Source: Lachnospiraceae bacterium UBA7050
Lineage (GTDB): Bacteria > Bacillota > Clostridia > Lachnospirales > Lachnospiraceae
Direction of reading: 5' to 3'
Length of the DNA stretch: 64,000 nt
NCBI GenBank assembly: GCA_002493905.1
Contig: DLAJ01000020.1
Coordinates: 23,696 to 87,695 of the forward strand
Part shown: in pieces, positions 16,885 to 25,292 of the stretch
Numbering within the stretch: the first letter of the stretch is position 1
Layout: every line of letters begins with the position of its first letter
Notes under the pieces: model-generated
What the model saw: only the letters and a program-made list of their open reading frames with translations
Database searches by the model: none
Told to the model about the DNA's origin: nothing
Made by a program: the position numbers and the translations under genes

Positions 16885-17547
16885 TTACAGATAAATCTCC
16901 ATATATCCCTTGATCTTCGTTACATCATAATGCGCAAGCACGCCAAGGTTGGAATCATAGCCTTTTCCTTGGTAATACACCAGGTAGTGGCTGTAACGTC
17001 CCATTTTCTCCATGATGATACAGCACTCAGGCAGTGTCACATCCTCTTTGCCGTTTGTATAAATAATCTCCTCGGAATGATCGATCCCATAATAATTCAG
17101 TGCGCTGACAAGCTTATCCATTGTCGCCTGCCACTCGCCGCAATGCATCGTATTGATCGCCTCATCAAGCGTGATGCCTGCGAGCATCGCCACGCAGGAC
17201 TGCCCGCAGAGGCCGTCATGCGGCTGAATGATCACTTCCATGCTGTCAATTTTACGAATCGGATTCGACGTACTGTACGGACTTGTCTCCACACTTGATT
17301 TCGTCACACGGAATGTAACCGGATATTCTTTTCCTGTCTCGAACTGGCTCATGATATTTTCCTGAATCGGAATATTGTAATATCCGTTTCCTTCCGGCTC
17401 CAGATTACATACGAACACGGTATCGCCAACCCGCACTTTTACAGGTACATCGCCCTCTTTCTTGCAGATTTCCCACACGTTGAACGGGATTTTCATCCGT
17501 CCTCCCTGCTCCGTCTTCTCAATCGACGCTTCAAACGTATATTTCAT
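16885..17547 (-). CDS. DUF1905 domain fused to a papain-like cysteine peptidase-like domain
   Basis: The ATG at 17547 gives 220 residues. Residues about 1-80 match DUF1905 (KYTFEASIE, GGRMKIPFNVWE, PVKVRVGDTVF), a small beta-barrel found alone or with other domains. From about residue 110 the chain looks like a C39/papain-like fold: DGLCGQSCVAMLAGI carries a candidate nucleophile Cys after Gln, and GRYSHYLVYYQGKGYDSN carries a candidate His and Asp. Peptidase activity is inferred from these residues only. AAAGGAG lies 12 bases upstream; a start at 17619 would add 24 unlikely residues. It stands between the MATE gene and a NUDIX gene. Confidence 0.7.
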   Translation of the reverse strand: MKYTFEASIEKTEQGGRMKIPFNVWEICKKEGDVPVKVRVGDTVFVCNLEPEGNGYYNIPIQENIMSQFETGKEYPVTFRVTKSSVETSPYSTSNPIRKIDSMEVIIQPHDGLCGQSCVAMLAGITLDEAINTMHCGEWQATMDKLVSALNYYGIDHSEEIIYTNGKEDVTLPECCIIMEKMGRYSHYLVYYQGKGYDSNLGVLAHYDVTKIKGYMEIYL

Positions 17548-17639
17548 ACGATCATTCCGCTCCTTTCCGCCTTTCCGGACGCATCCCCATATTGGCATCC
17601 GCCTTTCAAAATTCTCCATTATTACTTTACCATATGTAT

Positions 17640-17765
17640 GAAAAAATGAAAAGACGAAAACTCGCTAAATAGACAGCTGAAGTAACAGCGAAGCCGAAGG
17701 CTGAACTGTTGCAGGGTAAAAACCTGCCAGACCGGCTGACATCCAATTGACATGTCTTCAAAAGC
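17640..17765 (-). other. intergenic stem-loop cluster downstream of the NUDIX gene
   Basis: This stretch holds AACAG/CTGTT with an inner AGCC/GGCT stem (about 17684-17711), GCAGG/CCTGC (about 17713-17730) and GACAT/ATGTC (about 17739-17756). No typical U-tract follows on the minus strand, so these are not clear terminators. Their role is not known. Confidence 0.4.
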
Positions 17766-18164
17766 TTACCAGATAAGCTCATAAACTCCATACTTCTCAT
17801 AATCCCTTGCTATGCCGTCCCGAAGCAGCGCCCTGCACTCCTCCCTGTCCGTCCAGCGGTACTCGGTATGCTCACTGCTTAATACCACGTTTTCTTCTGT
17901 GGTTGAACAGAGATAAACGACAAAAATAATGTTTTTTCCGTCAATCTCGTCTAAAGAAGCATATAAAAAGCGTTCTGGAACCACCGTAAGTCCCGTTTCT
18001 TCCAGAACCTCTCTGCAGACTGCTTCTTCGAGGCTCTCTCCCTCTTCCACTTTGCCTCCTGCACCCTCCCAGCCTTCCATATCTTCTATTCTGCGGCGGA
18101 TCAGCAGATTTTTATGCAGATCATGATTCAGAATAACAGTTTTTACTACAACATGTGCCAGCAT
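17766..18164 (-). CDS. NUDIX hydrolase
   Basis: A 132-residue protein with an intact Nudix box, G-x5-E-x7-REVLEETGL (GGKVEEGES...REVLEETGL, about 35-58), so the Mg2+-binding glutamates are present. The family hydrolyses nucleoside diphosphates linked to other groups; EGWEGAGGKVEEGE resembles the MutT/8-oxo-dGTP diphosphatase branch. Substrate is unassigned. GGAGG lies 8 bases before the ATG, and an unusual 10-bp repeat array precedes it. Confidence 0.88.
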   Translation of the reverse strand: MLAHVVVKTVILNHDLHKNLLIRRRIEDMEGWEGAGGKVEEGESLEEAVCREVLEETGLTVVPERFLYASLDEIDGKNIIFVVYLCSTTEENVVLSSEHTEYRWTDREECRALLRDGIARDYEKYGVYELIW

Positions 18165-18180
18165 AAAGATAACCTCCTCT

Positions 18181-18227
18181 GTCTCTTTCTGTCTCTTTCT
18201 GTCCCTTTCTGTCTCTTTCTGTTTCTT
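18181..18227. repeat. 10-bp tandem repeat upstream of the NUDIX gene
   Basis: GTCTCTTTCT is repeated four times with one C-for-T change, plus a degenerate fifth unit. On the minus strand this is a purine-only stretch (AGAAAGAGAC units) directly upstream of the AGGAGG ribosome site, so it lies in the leader or promoter of the NUDIX gene. Confidence 0.8.
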
Positions 18228-18271
18228 ATCTTATCATATCTGATCGTATATTTCTTGATCTTTTCGGTCAT

Positions 18272-18967
18272 TTACGCTAGCTTCTGCAGTTTTTCGCTGT
18301 GCTCCGCTGCCACCTTTTTCAGCAGATCAATATCATCATACGCTGCTTCCATTCTGTCCGCCTGATTTTGATAGCGTTGATAGGTACCTATATAACATGC
18401 CTCTATCGTATCAAGGCGCGGAACGATTACGTTCTCTTGAAACAGCTTGACGTTATGCAGACCATTTTCTATAGCCTGAATTCTATTCATCATAACCTGT
18501 AACTCATCTTTTAGTATCTGTAATTTATCTTTTAACATCTGTAATTTATCTTTTATCGACTGTACTTCTTCCTTTACCGACTTCAATTCTTCTTTTACCG
18601 ACTGTACTTCTTCCTTTACCGACTTCAATTCTTCCTTTACTGACCGCAATTCTTCTTTTACCGACTGTACTTCTTCCTTTACTGACCACAATTCTTCCTT
18701 TACTGACTGTACTTCTTCCTTTACCGACTTCAATTCTTCCTTTACCGACTGTACTTCTTCCTTTACCGACTTCAATTCTTCCTTTACTGACCGCAATTCT
18801 TCCTTTACCAACTGTACTTCTTCCTTTACTGACCACAATTCTTCCTTTACTGACCGCAATTCTTCCTTTACTGACCGCATGTCATCTTTAAGCGGCTGCA
18901 ATTCTGATTTCAGCTTCGCATCCATAATTTCAGAAATTGCCAATAAATCTTCATTTGTCAATACCAT
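18272..18967 (-). CDS. long heptad-repeat coiled-coil protein
   Basis: A 231-residue protein. A short N-terminal segment (LTNEDLLAISEIMDAKLKSEL) is followed by about twenty seven-residue heptads, most of the form x-S-V-K-E-E-[L/V] (residues about 31-175), then a less regular helical end (TYQRYQNQADRMEAAYDD). The helix would be roughly 20 nm long and strongly charged. No membrane span or signal is seen. AGGAGG lies 8 bases before the ATG. Proteins of this design with variable heptad number are widespread in Lachnospiraceae; function unknown. Confidence 0.8.
   Translation of the reverse strand: MVLTNEDLLAISEIMDAKLKSELQPLKDDMRSVKEELRSVKEELWSVKEEVQLVKEELRSVKEELKSVKEEVQSVKEELKSVKEEVQSVKEELWSVKEEVQSVKEELRSVKEELKSVKEEVQSVKEELKSVKEEVQSIKDKLQMLKDKLQILKDELQVMMNRIQAIENGLHNVKLFQENVIVPRLDTIEACYIGTYQRYQNQADRMEAAYDDIDLLKKVAAEHSEKLQKLA
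18543..18885 (-). repeat. 21-bp tandem repeats encoding the heptads
   Basis: Units of TTCTTCCTTTACTGACCGCA type repeat every 21 bp about sixteen times. Many are identical across stretches of 42 or 63 bp, so slippage can change protein length in steps of seven residues without a frameshift. Confidence 0.85.
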
Positions 18968-19116
18968 AAAACCTTCCTCCTCTTAACATAACTTTTGATT
19001 TGTGTGAAACTGTATCAGAACGACCGTCTGACTGAAAGATATTCAATGAAAGCGATATCTGAGACGCCTTTCATTGATAGAAATGAAAGAAAAGAGCCCC
19101 TCCACAGACTGGGCTT

Positions 19117-19153
19117 AAAAGACCGCCGCAGACGAAGTACACAGCCGCGGCGG
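19117..19153 (-). terminator. intrinsic terminator of tRNA-Trp
   Basis: Minus strand: CCGCCGC pairs with GCGGCGG over a 17-base loop, followed by TCTTTTAAG. It lies just after the tRNA. Confidence 0.7.
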
Positions 19154-19159
19154 CTGAAG

Positions 19160-19230
19160 CAGGGGAAGAGGGATTCGAACCCCCGTGAACGGTTTTGGAG
19201 ACCGCAATACTACCACTGTATGATTCCCCT
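19160..19230 (-). tRNA. tRNA-Trp (anticodon CCA)
   Basis: The minus strand folds as a tRNA: acceptor AGGGGAA/TTCCCCT with discriminator G, short D arm, anticodon stem GCGGT/ACCGT around loop CTCCAAA (anticodon CCA), a short variable loop, and T arm GGGGG TTCGAAT CCCTC. The 3' CCA is not encoded. It has its own promoter and terminator. Confidence 0.95.
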
Positions 19231-19259
19231 ATCTGACCGACAGTGAACTGCCGAGTTGT

Positions 19260-19289
19260 ATTATAGCACAAAAGAGTACGGACTGACAA
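19260..19289 (-). promoter_or_regulatory. sigma-A promoter of tRNA-Trp
   Basis: Minus strand: TTGTCA, 18 bp, TATAAT, about 30 bases before the tRNA. Confidence 0.8.
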
Positions 19290-19357
19290 GCCCTTATTTT
19301 GACACTTTGAAAACCTGTATTACCCCGGTATTGCCCCGATCTGTATTGCCCCACACA

Positions 19358-19427
19358 TTGAAATACCTCCATGATCCTTTATCGTTGAAAAACTCCATAA
19401 CCTACACGTTGAAAAACTCCATAACCT
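19358..19427. repeat. 24-bp direct repeats upstream of the gene at 19496
   Basis: CGTTGAAAAACTCCATAACCT occurs at 19383-19403 and 19407-19427; a degenerate copy starts near 19358. A run of TATTGCCCC/TATTACCCC words lies just before. No function is evident. Confidence 0.7.
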
Positions 19428-19455
19428 TCATTCCCTTGTAATGCTCCTCCTCTTA

Positions 19456-19464
19456 TGATATACT
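19456..19464 (+). promoter_or_regulatory. extended -10 promoter of the gene at 19496
   Basis: TG-A-TATACT, an extended -10 box about 30 bases before the ATG. Confidence 0.5.
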
Positions 19465-19495
19465 TTCAAAAAAAGAAAGGGGCATCCATCGGCTT

Positions 19496-20047
19496 ATGCT
19501 CTATCATGTTTCCCAAACCGCAGGTATTCAGGTATTAACACCCCGTGTATCTACACATGGAAAAGCATATGTTTATGCTGTCGAAAATCCGGTAACGGGT
19601 CTTCTGTTTGGTACCCGCCATGATGATTTTGATTTCATCATCATCAGCAGCCACGATAACATCCCCGTCATTTACGAATGCTATCCCGATGCATTTCACA
19701 GCATTTTTAATGGCAAATGCTGTTCGATCTACGAAGTGCGCGAAGAAGGCTTCCAACGCGGCCGAACCTCTTGGGACGCCGAGCTTGTCTGCGAACAGGA
19801 CGTCCCCGTTGTAAAGGAAACCGCCGTAAATGATCTGTATTCGCGTCTGTTGACCGAGGAGGCAGGCGGCCGTCTGATTCTATACCAGTACGAAAACTCT
19901 CCCGAGTATAAAAAAAGAGTCTCTGAGCACATTGTCGACCGCCTCATACGCTTCGATGCCTTAGACATACCGGATGAACGGCTGCAAAAGCATTATGGCT
20001 GCATCATTGCAGAATTAAAACATATCATGGATGGGCATTTATTATAA
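19496..20047 (+). CDS. conserved hypothetical protein
   Basis: A 183-residue soluble protein. The N-terminal part (LYHVSQTAGIQVLTPRVSTHGKA, then AYVYAVENPVTGLLFGT) and the DDFDF and YECYPDAF motifs look like those of a widespread uncharacterised Firmicutes family; the YHVS...L.P..S.HG.PYVYA pattern loosely recalls folds of ADP-ribosyltransferases, but no catalytic triad can be named. AAAGGGG lies about 13 bases before the ATG. It has its own promoter and is one of the few plus-strand genes here. Confidence 0.65.
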   Translation: MLYHVSQTAGIQVLTPRVSTHGKAYVYAVENPVTGLLFGTRHDDFDFIIISSHDNIPVIYECYPDAFHSIFNGKCCSIYEVREEGFQRGRTSWDAELVCEQDVPVVKETAVNDLYSRLLTEEAGGRLILYQYENSPEYKKRVSEHIVDRLIRFDALDIPDERLQKHYGCIIAELKHIMDGHLL

Positions 20048-20091
20048 GCGCCGCGGAGAATCCGTATTAGCTGGGATATCCGCATACAGCC

Positions 20092-20313
20092 TCACATTCC
20101 GCCAAGCCCCTTGATCAGTTCGATATCACTTTCCTGAACCTTAATGCTCGTCTCGATCTTCTCTCCATCCTGCGTTGTTACGATCACTTCGATCACACTG
20201 CCTTCGCGAAGTCCCTTCTTAGAAACCGCCTTGCAGAATGCCGGGAACTTCGGATGATTTTTTTGAAAGGTCCCCCACGCTCCCATCAGCTTTGTCATAT
20301 TTCCAAAATTCAT
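20092..20313 (-). CDS. small conserved protein
   Basis: A 73-residue protein: a helical, basic N-terminal half (TKLMGAWGTFQKNHPKFPAF) followed by a beta-rich half ending in IELIKGLGGM. AAGGAG precedes the ATG at 20313. Lachnospiraceae genomes often carry such a gene, but I know no function. It lies 93 bp downstream of radA and may be co-transcribed. Confidence 0.65.
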   Translation of the reverse strand: MNFGNMTKLMGAWGTFQKNHPKFPAFCKAVSKKGLREGSVIEVIVTTQDGEKIETSIKVQESDIELIKGLGGM

Positions 20314-20406
20314 ATACCGCTCTCCTTTCCCTGCTCAAATCATTGCGCAGGCAAAAAGTGAAACTCCCTTGATAACGCATATCATTGTAACTGCGGCTGG
20401 GTGCCT

Positions 20407-21807
20407 TCAAATCATCGCAATTGCATCAGCAACTGACTTCACACCGATCAACCGGATTCCCTGCGGCAGTTCTCCTTTCAGTGCCTTCCTGTTGGCTTCC
20501 GGCAGAATGCATACCGTAAAACCAAGCTTCGCTGCTTCCATGACGCGCTGTTTCGCCATGCTGACCGCGCGCACCTCGCCGCTTAAACCAACTTCTCCAA
20601 AAACTGCAGTTTTTTCCGCTATGGGTCTGTTTTTATGACTTGACGCTACTGCCATGACAATTCCTAAATCCATGGCTGGCTCCGTGATCCGCATGCCGCC
20701 CGCCAGATTGACATAGGCATCACAGCCGGACAACTGCATTCCCACCCGCTTTTCCAATACTGCCATCAGCAGATTCACACGATTTAAGTCCGTCCCGTTC
20801 GCCTGCCTGCGCGGAATTCCGAAGCTCGTCTGACACACAAGCGCCTGTACTTCAAGCAGAATCGTTCTTGTCCCCTCTAAAGAACACGCGGCTACGGAGC
20901 CGCTCGCGCCCTCTGGTTTACCGCTCAGCATATACTCGGACGGATTCTTCACCTCGATAAGCCCCTCGCTGCGCATTTCAAACACACCGATCTCATCCGT
21001 GGAGCCAAACCGGTTTTTCACCCCCCGCAGAATGCGGTAAGAAGCGTGTCTGTCCCCTTCAAAATAAAGCACAGTATCCACCATATGCTCCAGCACGCGC
21101 GGCCCTGCGACCGCTCCCTCCTTCGTCACATGGCCGACGATAAAAACAGAAATACCCATCCCTTTTGCCAGCTGCAAAAAAATATTCGTCGATTCCCGTA
21201 CCTGGGAAACGCTGCCCGGTGCTGAAGACACCTGTTCGCTGTACATCGTCTGAATGGAATCAATCACAACAATCTGCGGTTTCTCTCCGCGGATCACCTG
21301 CTCGATCACTTCCAGATTGGTCTCACACAAAAGCTTTAGCTTGTCAGAAAACTCACCGATCCGCATTGCGCGCATCTTGATCTGCTGCAGCGATTCTTCC
21401 CCGGAAATATAAAGGACGCTGAACGACTGTGCGGCAAGCTCCCTGCAAGCCTGCAAAAGAAGCGTCGATTTCCCGATACCCGGATCGCCGCCCACTAAAA
21501 CAAGCGACCCTGCAACAATCCCGCCGCCAAGCACTCTGTCCAATTCCCCAATGCGCGTGAGCACGCGCTCACTCTGCTGCATGGATATCTCCTCAAGCGG
21601 CATTGGACGCGCCATTGCAGTCAGTCCCGCCATTCTGCTTCCCTGAGTGCCTCTTGTCTGACTGCCTCTCCCTGTTCCCCCTGTTACAACGTGTTCCTCT
21701 ACAAAAGTATTCCATTCTCTGCAGGCCGGACACTGGCCCATCCATTTTGCTGATTCATAGCCGCAGCTCTGGCAAAAAAACACACTCGCCGCCTTCCCCT
21801 TCGCCAT
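20407..21807 (-). CDS. radA: DNA repair protein RadA
   Basis: A 466-residue RadA/Sms, a RecA-like ATPase that drives branch migration at recombination intermediates. It has the N-terminal C4 zinc finger (CQSCG...CPAC), Walker A GGDPGIGKST, Walker B IVVIDSIQ, the RadA-specific KNRFG motif and a C-terminal Lon-protease-like domain lacking peptidase residues. The start at 21807 (MAKGK) fits the family N-terminus; in-frame codons up to 21888 lie in a leader hairpin and are unlikely to be translated. Confidence 0.95.
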   Translation of the reverse strand: MAKGKAASVFFCQSCGYESAKWMGQCPACREWNTFVEEHVVTGGTGRGSQTRGTQGSRMAGLTAMARPMPLEEISMQQSERVLTRIGELDRVLGGGIVAGSLVLVGGDPGIGKSTLLLQACRELAAQSFSVLYISGEESLQQIKMRAMRIGEFSDKLKLLCETNLEVIEQVIRGEKPQIVVIDSIQTMYSEQVSSAPGSVSQVRESTNIFLQLAKGMGISVFIVGHVTKEGAVAGPRVLEHMVDTVLYFEGDRHASYRILRGVKNRFGSTDEIGVFEMRSEGLIEVKNPSEYMLSGKPEGASGSVAACSLEGTRTILLEVQALVCQTSFGIPRRQANGTDLNRVNLLMAVLEKRVGMQLSGCDAYVNLAGGMRITEPAMDLGIVMAVASSHKNRPIAEKTAVFGEVGLSGEVRAVSMAKQRVMEAAKLGFTVCILPEANRKALKGELPQGIRLIGVKSVADAIAMI

Positions 21808-21865
21808 TTTAATAACCATACCTTTCTCAGAATCCTGCCTCTGATCATTCCTGACCGTACACAAA

Positions 21866-21895
21866 CCGTGCCATATGGAATCCCACATGGCACGG
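21866..21895 (-). other. long hairpin in the radA leader
   Basis: CCGTGCCATGTGG pairs with CCATATGGCACGG (13 bp, one G-T) around a 4-base loop, about 60 bases before the radA start. There is no clear U-tract. It could be a leader structure or mark mRNA processing. Confidence 0.5.
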
Positions 21896-21959
21896 CTGCT
21901 TTTCCTATTCCTTATTTTGCTTTTATTCGCAGAAGTTTTACATATAAAAGTTCCTCATT

Positions 21960-22160
21960 CCAAAGAACGCTTCGCGATCTTTTTACATAAGCAAGAAACT
22001 TCTCAATCCCGGAAGAGTTTCGCATCAGCAGAACTCTGAAATGAGCGCCAGCTCTTTTTTAACGTATAGGAAATTCCTCGCCTAGAAAAACGCGCAGCGT
22101 TCCAGAAGAAATGCCTTCGGCATTTCTTCGAAAGAGTTTGCGGAACGCAAACTCTTTTTT
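21960..22160 (+). repeat. modular hairpin element, copy 2 with extra upstream hairpins
   Basis: The core at 22045-22160 reads GAGC/GCTC hairpin with TTTTTT, AACGTATAGGAAATTCCTC, stem AACGC/GCGTT, stem GAAATGCC/GGCATTTC, CGAAAGAGTTTGCG/CGCAAACTC and TTTTTT. Imperfect hairpins (AAAGA..TCTTT, AGAGTT..AACTCT) precede it from 21971. The last T-run supplies the TAA stop of the minus-strand gene at 22159. The rest of the 350-bp gap before radA holds only the radA leader. Confidence 0.75.
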
Positions 22161-22572
22161 ATGCCTTCTGAATCTTCACGGAAACCTCTCCAGCCCCCGC
22201 AAGTTCAACGCTTAAGATCAGTTTCCCGCCGAGATTGGTTTTCATCTTTCCGGCAGGCTCACCGCCGATCGTTACTTCATACTCCGTATCATCCGCCATG
22301 CCGACCGTAATCTGCGCGTCCTCACTGCCTTCCACGAGAAAGCTTACGCCGTCCTCATTCTCGGCAAAGTTCAAAACGCTCGTGCCGGGAACCGACTCAT
22401 ACACGAACATACCGTTCTTTTCCAGCTTGGTCATGGTCTGGTAGGTCTTCACCTTGTACAAGTCCCCTCCATGCGGAAAGTCTTCCAGCTTCGCCTTTGC
22501 CGAAAGTGTGTGATTACCAAAGCTGATCGTTCCGTCAGCCTCCGGGCGAAGTAACTGCTCCACTACTGCCAT
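22159..22572 (-). CDS. small beta-rich conserved protein (often auto-labelled endosialidase)
   Basis: A 137-residue protein made mostly of predicted beta strands (GTISFGNHTLSAKAKLEDF, YKVKTYQTMTKLEKNGMFVYES, GKLILSVELAG). Close relatives in Lachnospiraceae are often named endosialidase, but the length and sequence give no support for a glycosidase. It has no signal peptide or membrane helix. AGGAGG lies 7 bases before the ATG. It is downstream of clpC by about 160 bp and its stop codon is part of the hairpin element. Confidence 0.7.
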   Translation of the reverse strand: MAVVEQLLRPEADGTISFGNHTLSAKAKLEDFPHGGDLYKVKTYQTMTKLEKNGMFVYESVPGTSVLNFAENEDGVSFLVEGSEDAQITVGMADDTEYEVTIGGEPAGKMKTNLGGKLILSVELAGAGEVSVKIQKA

Positions 22573-22641
22573 TCTTTTGTCCTCCTATTCTTTTATCATA
22601 AAAAAGTACCTTTTCGCAGCGATTCCGTCTTCTTCTGAGTT

Positions 22642-22673
22642 CGTATCAGGCTTTTCAAAAAATGCCTGATACG
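22642..22673. other. 10-bp inverted repeat between clpC and the gene at 22572
   Basis: CGTATCAGGC and GCCTGATACG surround a 12-base A/T-rich loop. There is no downstream U-tract on the minus strand, so it is not a standard terminator for clpC. Confidence 0.55.
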
Positions 22674-22731
22674 CTTCAATTTCTCCCATAAATCACATTG
22701 ATATCTGTATCTCTGTATCTTCGTCTAGTTC

Positions 22732-25278
22732 TTAGTCCTTATCCTTATCCTTTTCCTTTTCTTTCCCCTTTTCCCCTTCTCCGCCTTTCTCTTCATCATG
22801 ATCTATCTGTTTCGTTTTGTCCTTCCCCTTCACGACAAAAACAATCTTCTTGTCTTTCAGCGAAGCAGACACCTTATCCCCCGGCTTTACCCTTCCCGCA
22901 AGGATTTCCTCGGAAAGCGCGTCTTCAATCTGACTCTGGATTGCGCGTTTCAAGGGCCGCGCGCCCATCTTTAAGTCCGTATGCTTCTTGACCAGTTCCT
23001 CCTTGACGGCAGGTGTGATCGTCAGATCAATATCCAGCTGGGATGCGCAGCGGCTGCACAGATTTTTCGTAAGCAGCGTCACGATCTGCGCCATATCCTT
23101 TTTTGTCAGTGCCGCAAAAACCATGATTTCGTCAATCCGGTTGATGAATTCGGGCTTAAAAAGACGTTTCACCTCCTCCATCACGCTGTTCTTCATCTGC
23201 TCATAATTCTGTTTTTCCGTCGTCTGCGCGGCAAAACCCAGATTTTTAGGCTCTACAATGCGCTTCGCGCCCGCATTGGACGTCATAATGATGATCGTAT
23301 TCTTAAAATTGACTTTGCGTCCCTTAGAATCAGTGATATGCCCATCATCCAATACCTGTAACAGGATATTAAACACATCGGGATGCGCTTTCTCAATCTC
23401 GTCAAACAAAATCACGGAATAAGGATTGCGCCGTACTTTATCGCTCAGCTGGCCGCCCTCTTCAAAGCCGACATATCCCGGCGGCGAGCCGATCATTTTC
23501 GATACGGAATGCGATTCCATATACTCGCTCATATCCACACGGATGAGTGCGCTCTCCGACCCAAACATCGCCTCTGCAAGCGCCTTCGACAGCTCCGTCT
23601 TTCCCACGCCCGTCGGACCCAAAAAAAGAAATGACGCAATCGGACGATTCGGGTCCTGTAAACCCACACGTCCCCGGCGTATCGCACGGGAAACTGCATT
23701 TACCGCATCTTCCTGCCCAATCACCCGCTTATGCAGAATCGACTCCATTTTTAAGAGTCTGCTGCTCTCTTTTTCCGTCAACTTGCTGACCGGTATTTTG
23801 GTCCACATCGCAACGGCCTGCGCAATATCGTTCTCCCTGACAACAAGCCCGGTCTCAAGCTGTTTCTTTTTATAACGCTCCAGTGCACGCTTATATTTGC
23901 GTGCAAGCTGGTCCTGCTCCCGTTTCTGCTCCCCCGCCTGCGCATACGCTTCGAATTTTAAGGAGCGTTCAATCAGCACATCATAATGCCTGATCTCCTC
24001 CTCCTGCTTCATAAGCTGTTCCGGCATTTCCATTCCGCGCAGTGCAAGCGCCGCAGACGCCTCGTCGATCAGATCAATCGCCTTATCCGGCAGATTTCTG
24101 TCGTTGATATAGCGTTCGGACAGCTTTACTGCCGCCACAACCGCCTCATCGGAGATCACAACGCCATGGTGCTCCTCATATTTTCCTTTGATTCCCATGA
24201 GGATGCCGATGGCTTCCTCCTCCGTCGGTTCTTCCACTGTGACCGGCTGAAAACGGCGCTCCAAAGCCGCGTCCTTCTCAATATATTTCCGGTACTCCGC
24301 AATCGTCGTCGCACCGATCAACTGCAGTTCCCCGCGCGCCAAAGAAGGTTTTAAGATATTGGAGGCGTCAATTGCGCCCTCCGCACCTCCTGCACCGATC
24401 AGCGTATGAAGTTCATCCAGAAAAAGAAGGACGTTTCCAGCTTCCGTCACCTCGCGGATAATCCTTTTGACGCGTTCCTCGAACTCACCGCGGTATTTAC
24501 TTCCCGCGACCATCCCCGACAAGTCGAGCGTCATGACCTGTTTATCTTTTACGGTATCAGGCACTTCACCCGCCACGATACGGGCTGCCAGGCCTTCCGC
24601 AATCGCCGTTTTACCAACGCCGGGCTCTCCGATCAGGCACGGATTGTTTTTTGTCCTCCTGCTCAAGATCTGAATCACGCGCTGAATCTCCCGGTCCCGC
24701 CCAATGACCGGGTCAAGCCTGCCTTCCTTTGCCAGCTCCGTCAGGTTTCGGCTGTATTGGGCCAGCACGCTCTGGTGATCCCGTTTTCCTCCCTGCTGAC
24801 GCCGTTTGCGGATTCCCAGATCTTCTTTATAAAGCGAACCGTCCTCGCCCATTGCCACCAGAATGTCCACATACAATTTCTGAATGCCGATGCCAAGCGA
24901 ATTTAAGAGACGCACTGCCACATTGTCCCCATCCTTGAGAAGTGCAAGAAGGATATGCTCAGTTCCGGTCTTTTTTGACCCGAACCGCGCCGCCTGTCTG
25001 TGACTTTCCTCCAATATCTCCGCCGCTTTGGGTGAATATCCATCCTTTTCGCTCAACAGCATCGACCCCGACGGGACAACGAGATCTTTGATCATTTCTA
25101 TCGTCTTTTTTTCATCCACACCGTTATCAGCGAGCACTCTCGCCGCTACGCCGGTGCGCTCCCGCATCAGGCCTACCAGAATGTGTTCCGTCCCGACATA
25201 ATTCTGATAGAGCGATGCCGCCGTACGCGCCGCCAGATGCAGCGCCGCAGTTGCTTTATCAGTAAATTCTGACTGCAT
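22732..25278 (-). CDS. clpC: ATP-dependent Clp protease ATP-binding subunit ClpC
   Basis: An 848-residue Hsp100 unfoldase that feeds proteins to ClpP. It has the double ClpN repeat (FTDKATAALHLA, then GYSPKAAEIL), AAA1 with Walker A GEPGVGKT, a linker coiled coil around 410-470, and AAA2 with GPTGVGKT and DEIEKAHPDV. The C-terminus ends in an unusual run of alternating Lys/Glu/Asp (KEKEKDKDKD). The ATG at 25278 has AGGAG 11 bases upstream; a GTG at 25290 overlaps that site. Unlike Bacillus, there is no ctsR-mcsA-mcsB; an SH3b membrane protein gene precedes it by a few bases. Confidence 0.95.
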   Translation of the reverse strand: MQSEFTDKATAALHLAARTAASLYQNYVGTEHILVGLMRERTGVAARVLADNGVDEKKTIEMIKDLVVPSGSMLLSEKDGYSPKAAEILEESHRQAARFGSKKTGTEHILLALLKDGDNVAVRLLNSLGIGIQKLYVDILVAMGEDGSLYKEDLGIRKRRQQGGKRDHQSVLAQYSRNLTELAKEGRLDPVIGRDREIQRVIQILSRRTKNNPCLIGEPGVGKTAIAEGLAARIVAGEVPDTVKDKQVMTLDLSGMVAGSKYRGEFEERVKRIIREVTEAGNVLLFLDELHTLIGAGGAEGAIDASNILKPSLARGELQLIGATTIAEYRKYIEKDAALERRFQPVTVEEPTEEEAIGILMGIKGKYEEHHGVVISDEAVVAAVKLSERYINDRNLPDKAIDLIDEASAALALRGMEMPEQLMKQEEEIRHYDVLIERSLKFEAYAQAGEQKREQDQLARKYKRALERYKKKQLETGLVVRENDIAQAVAMWTKIPVSKLTEKESSRLLKMESILHKRVIGQEDAVNAVSRAIRRGRVGLQDPNRPIASFLFLGPTGVGKTELSKALAEAMFGSESALIRVDMSEYMESHSVSKMIGSPPGYVGFEEGGQLSDKVRRNPYSVILFDEIEKAHPDVFNILLQVLDDGHITDSKGRKVNFKNTIIIMTSNAGAKRIVEPKNLGFAAQTTEKQNYEQMKNSVMEEVKRLFKPEFINRIDEIMVFAALTKKDMAQIVTLLTKNLCSRCASQLDIDLTITPAVKEELVKKHTDLKMGARPLKRAIQSQIEDALSEEILAGRVKPGDKVSASLKDKKIVFVVKGKDKTKQIDHDEEKGGEGEKGKEKEKDKDKD

Positions 25279-25292
25279 GTACCGGTCCACTC

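Noticed and set aside
22585..22689. 34-codon minus-strand frame whose TAG overlaps the ribosome site of the gene at 22572
   Set aside because: Coupling-like layout, but no ribosome site, and a 10-bp inverted repeat makes up a third of it; structure explains the sequence better.
22695..22731. Microsatellite-like CTGTATCT run after clpC
   Set aside because: Short and imperfect; no gene or regulatory signal associated.
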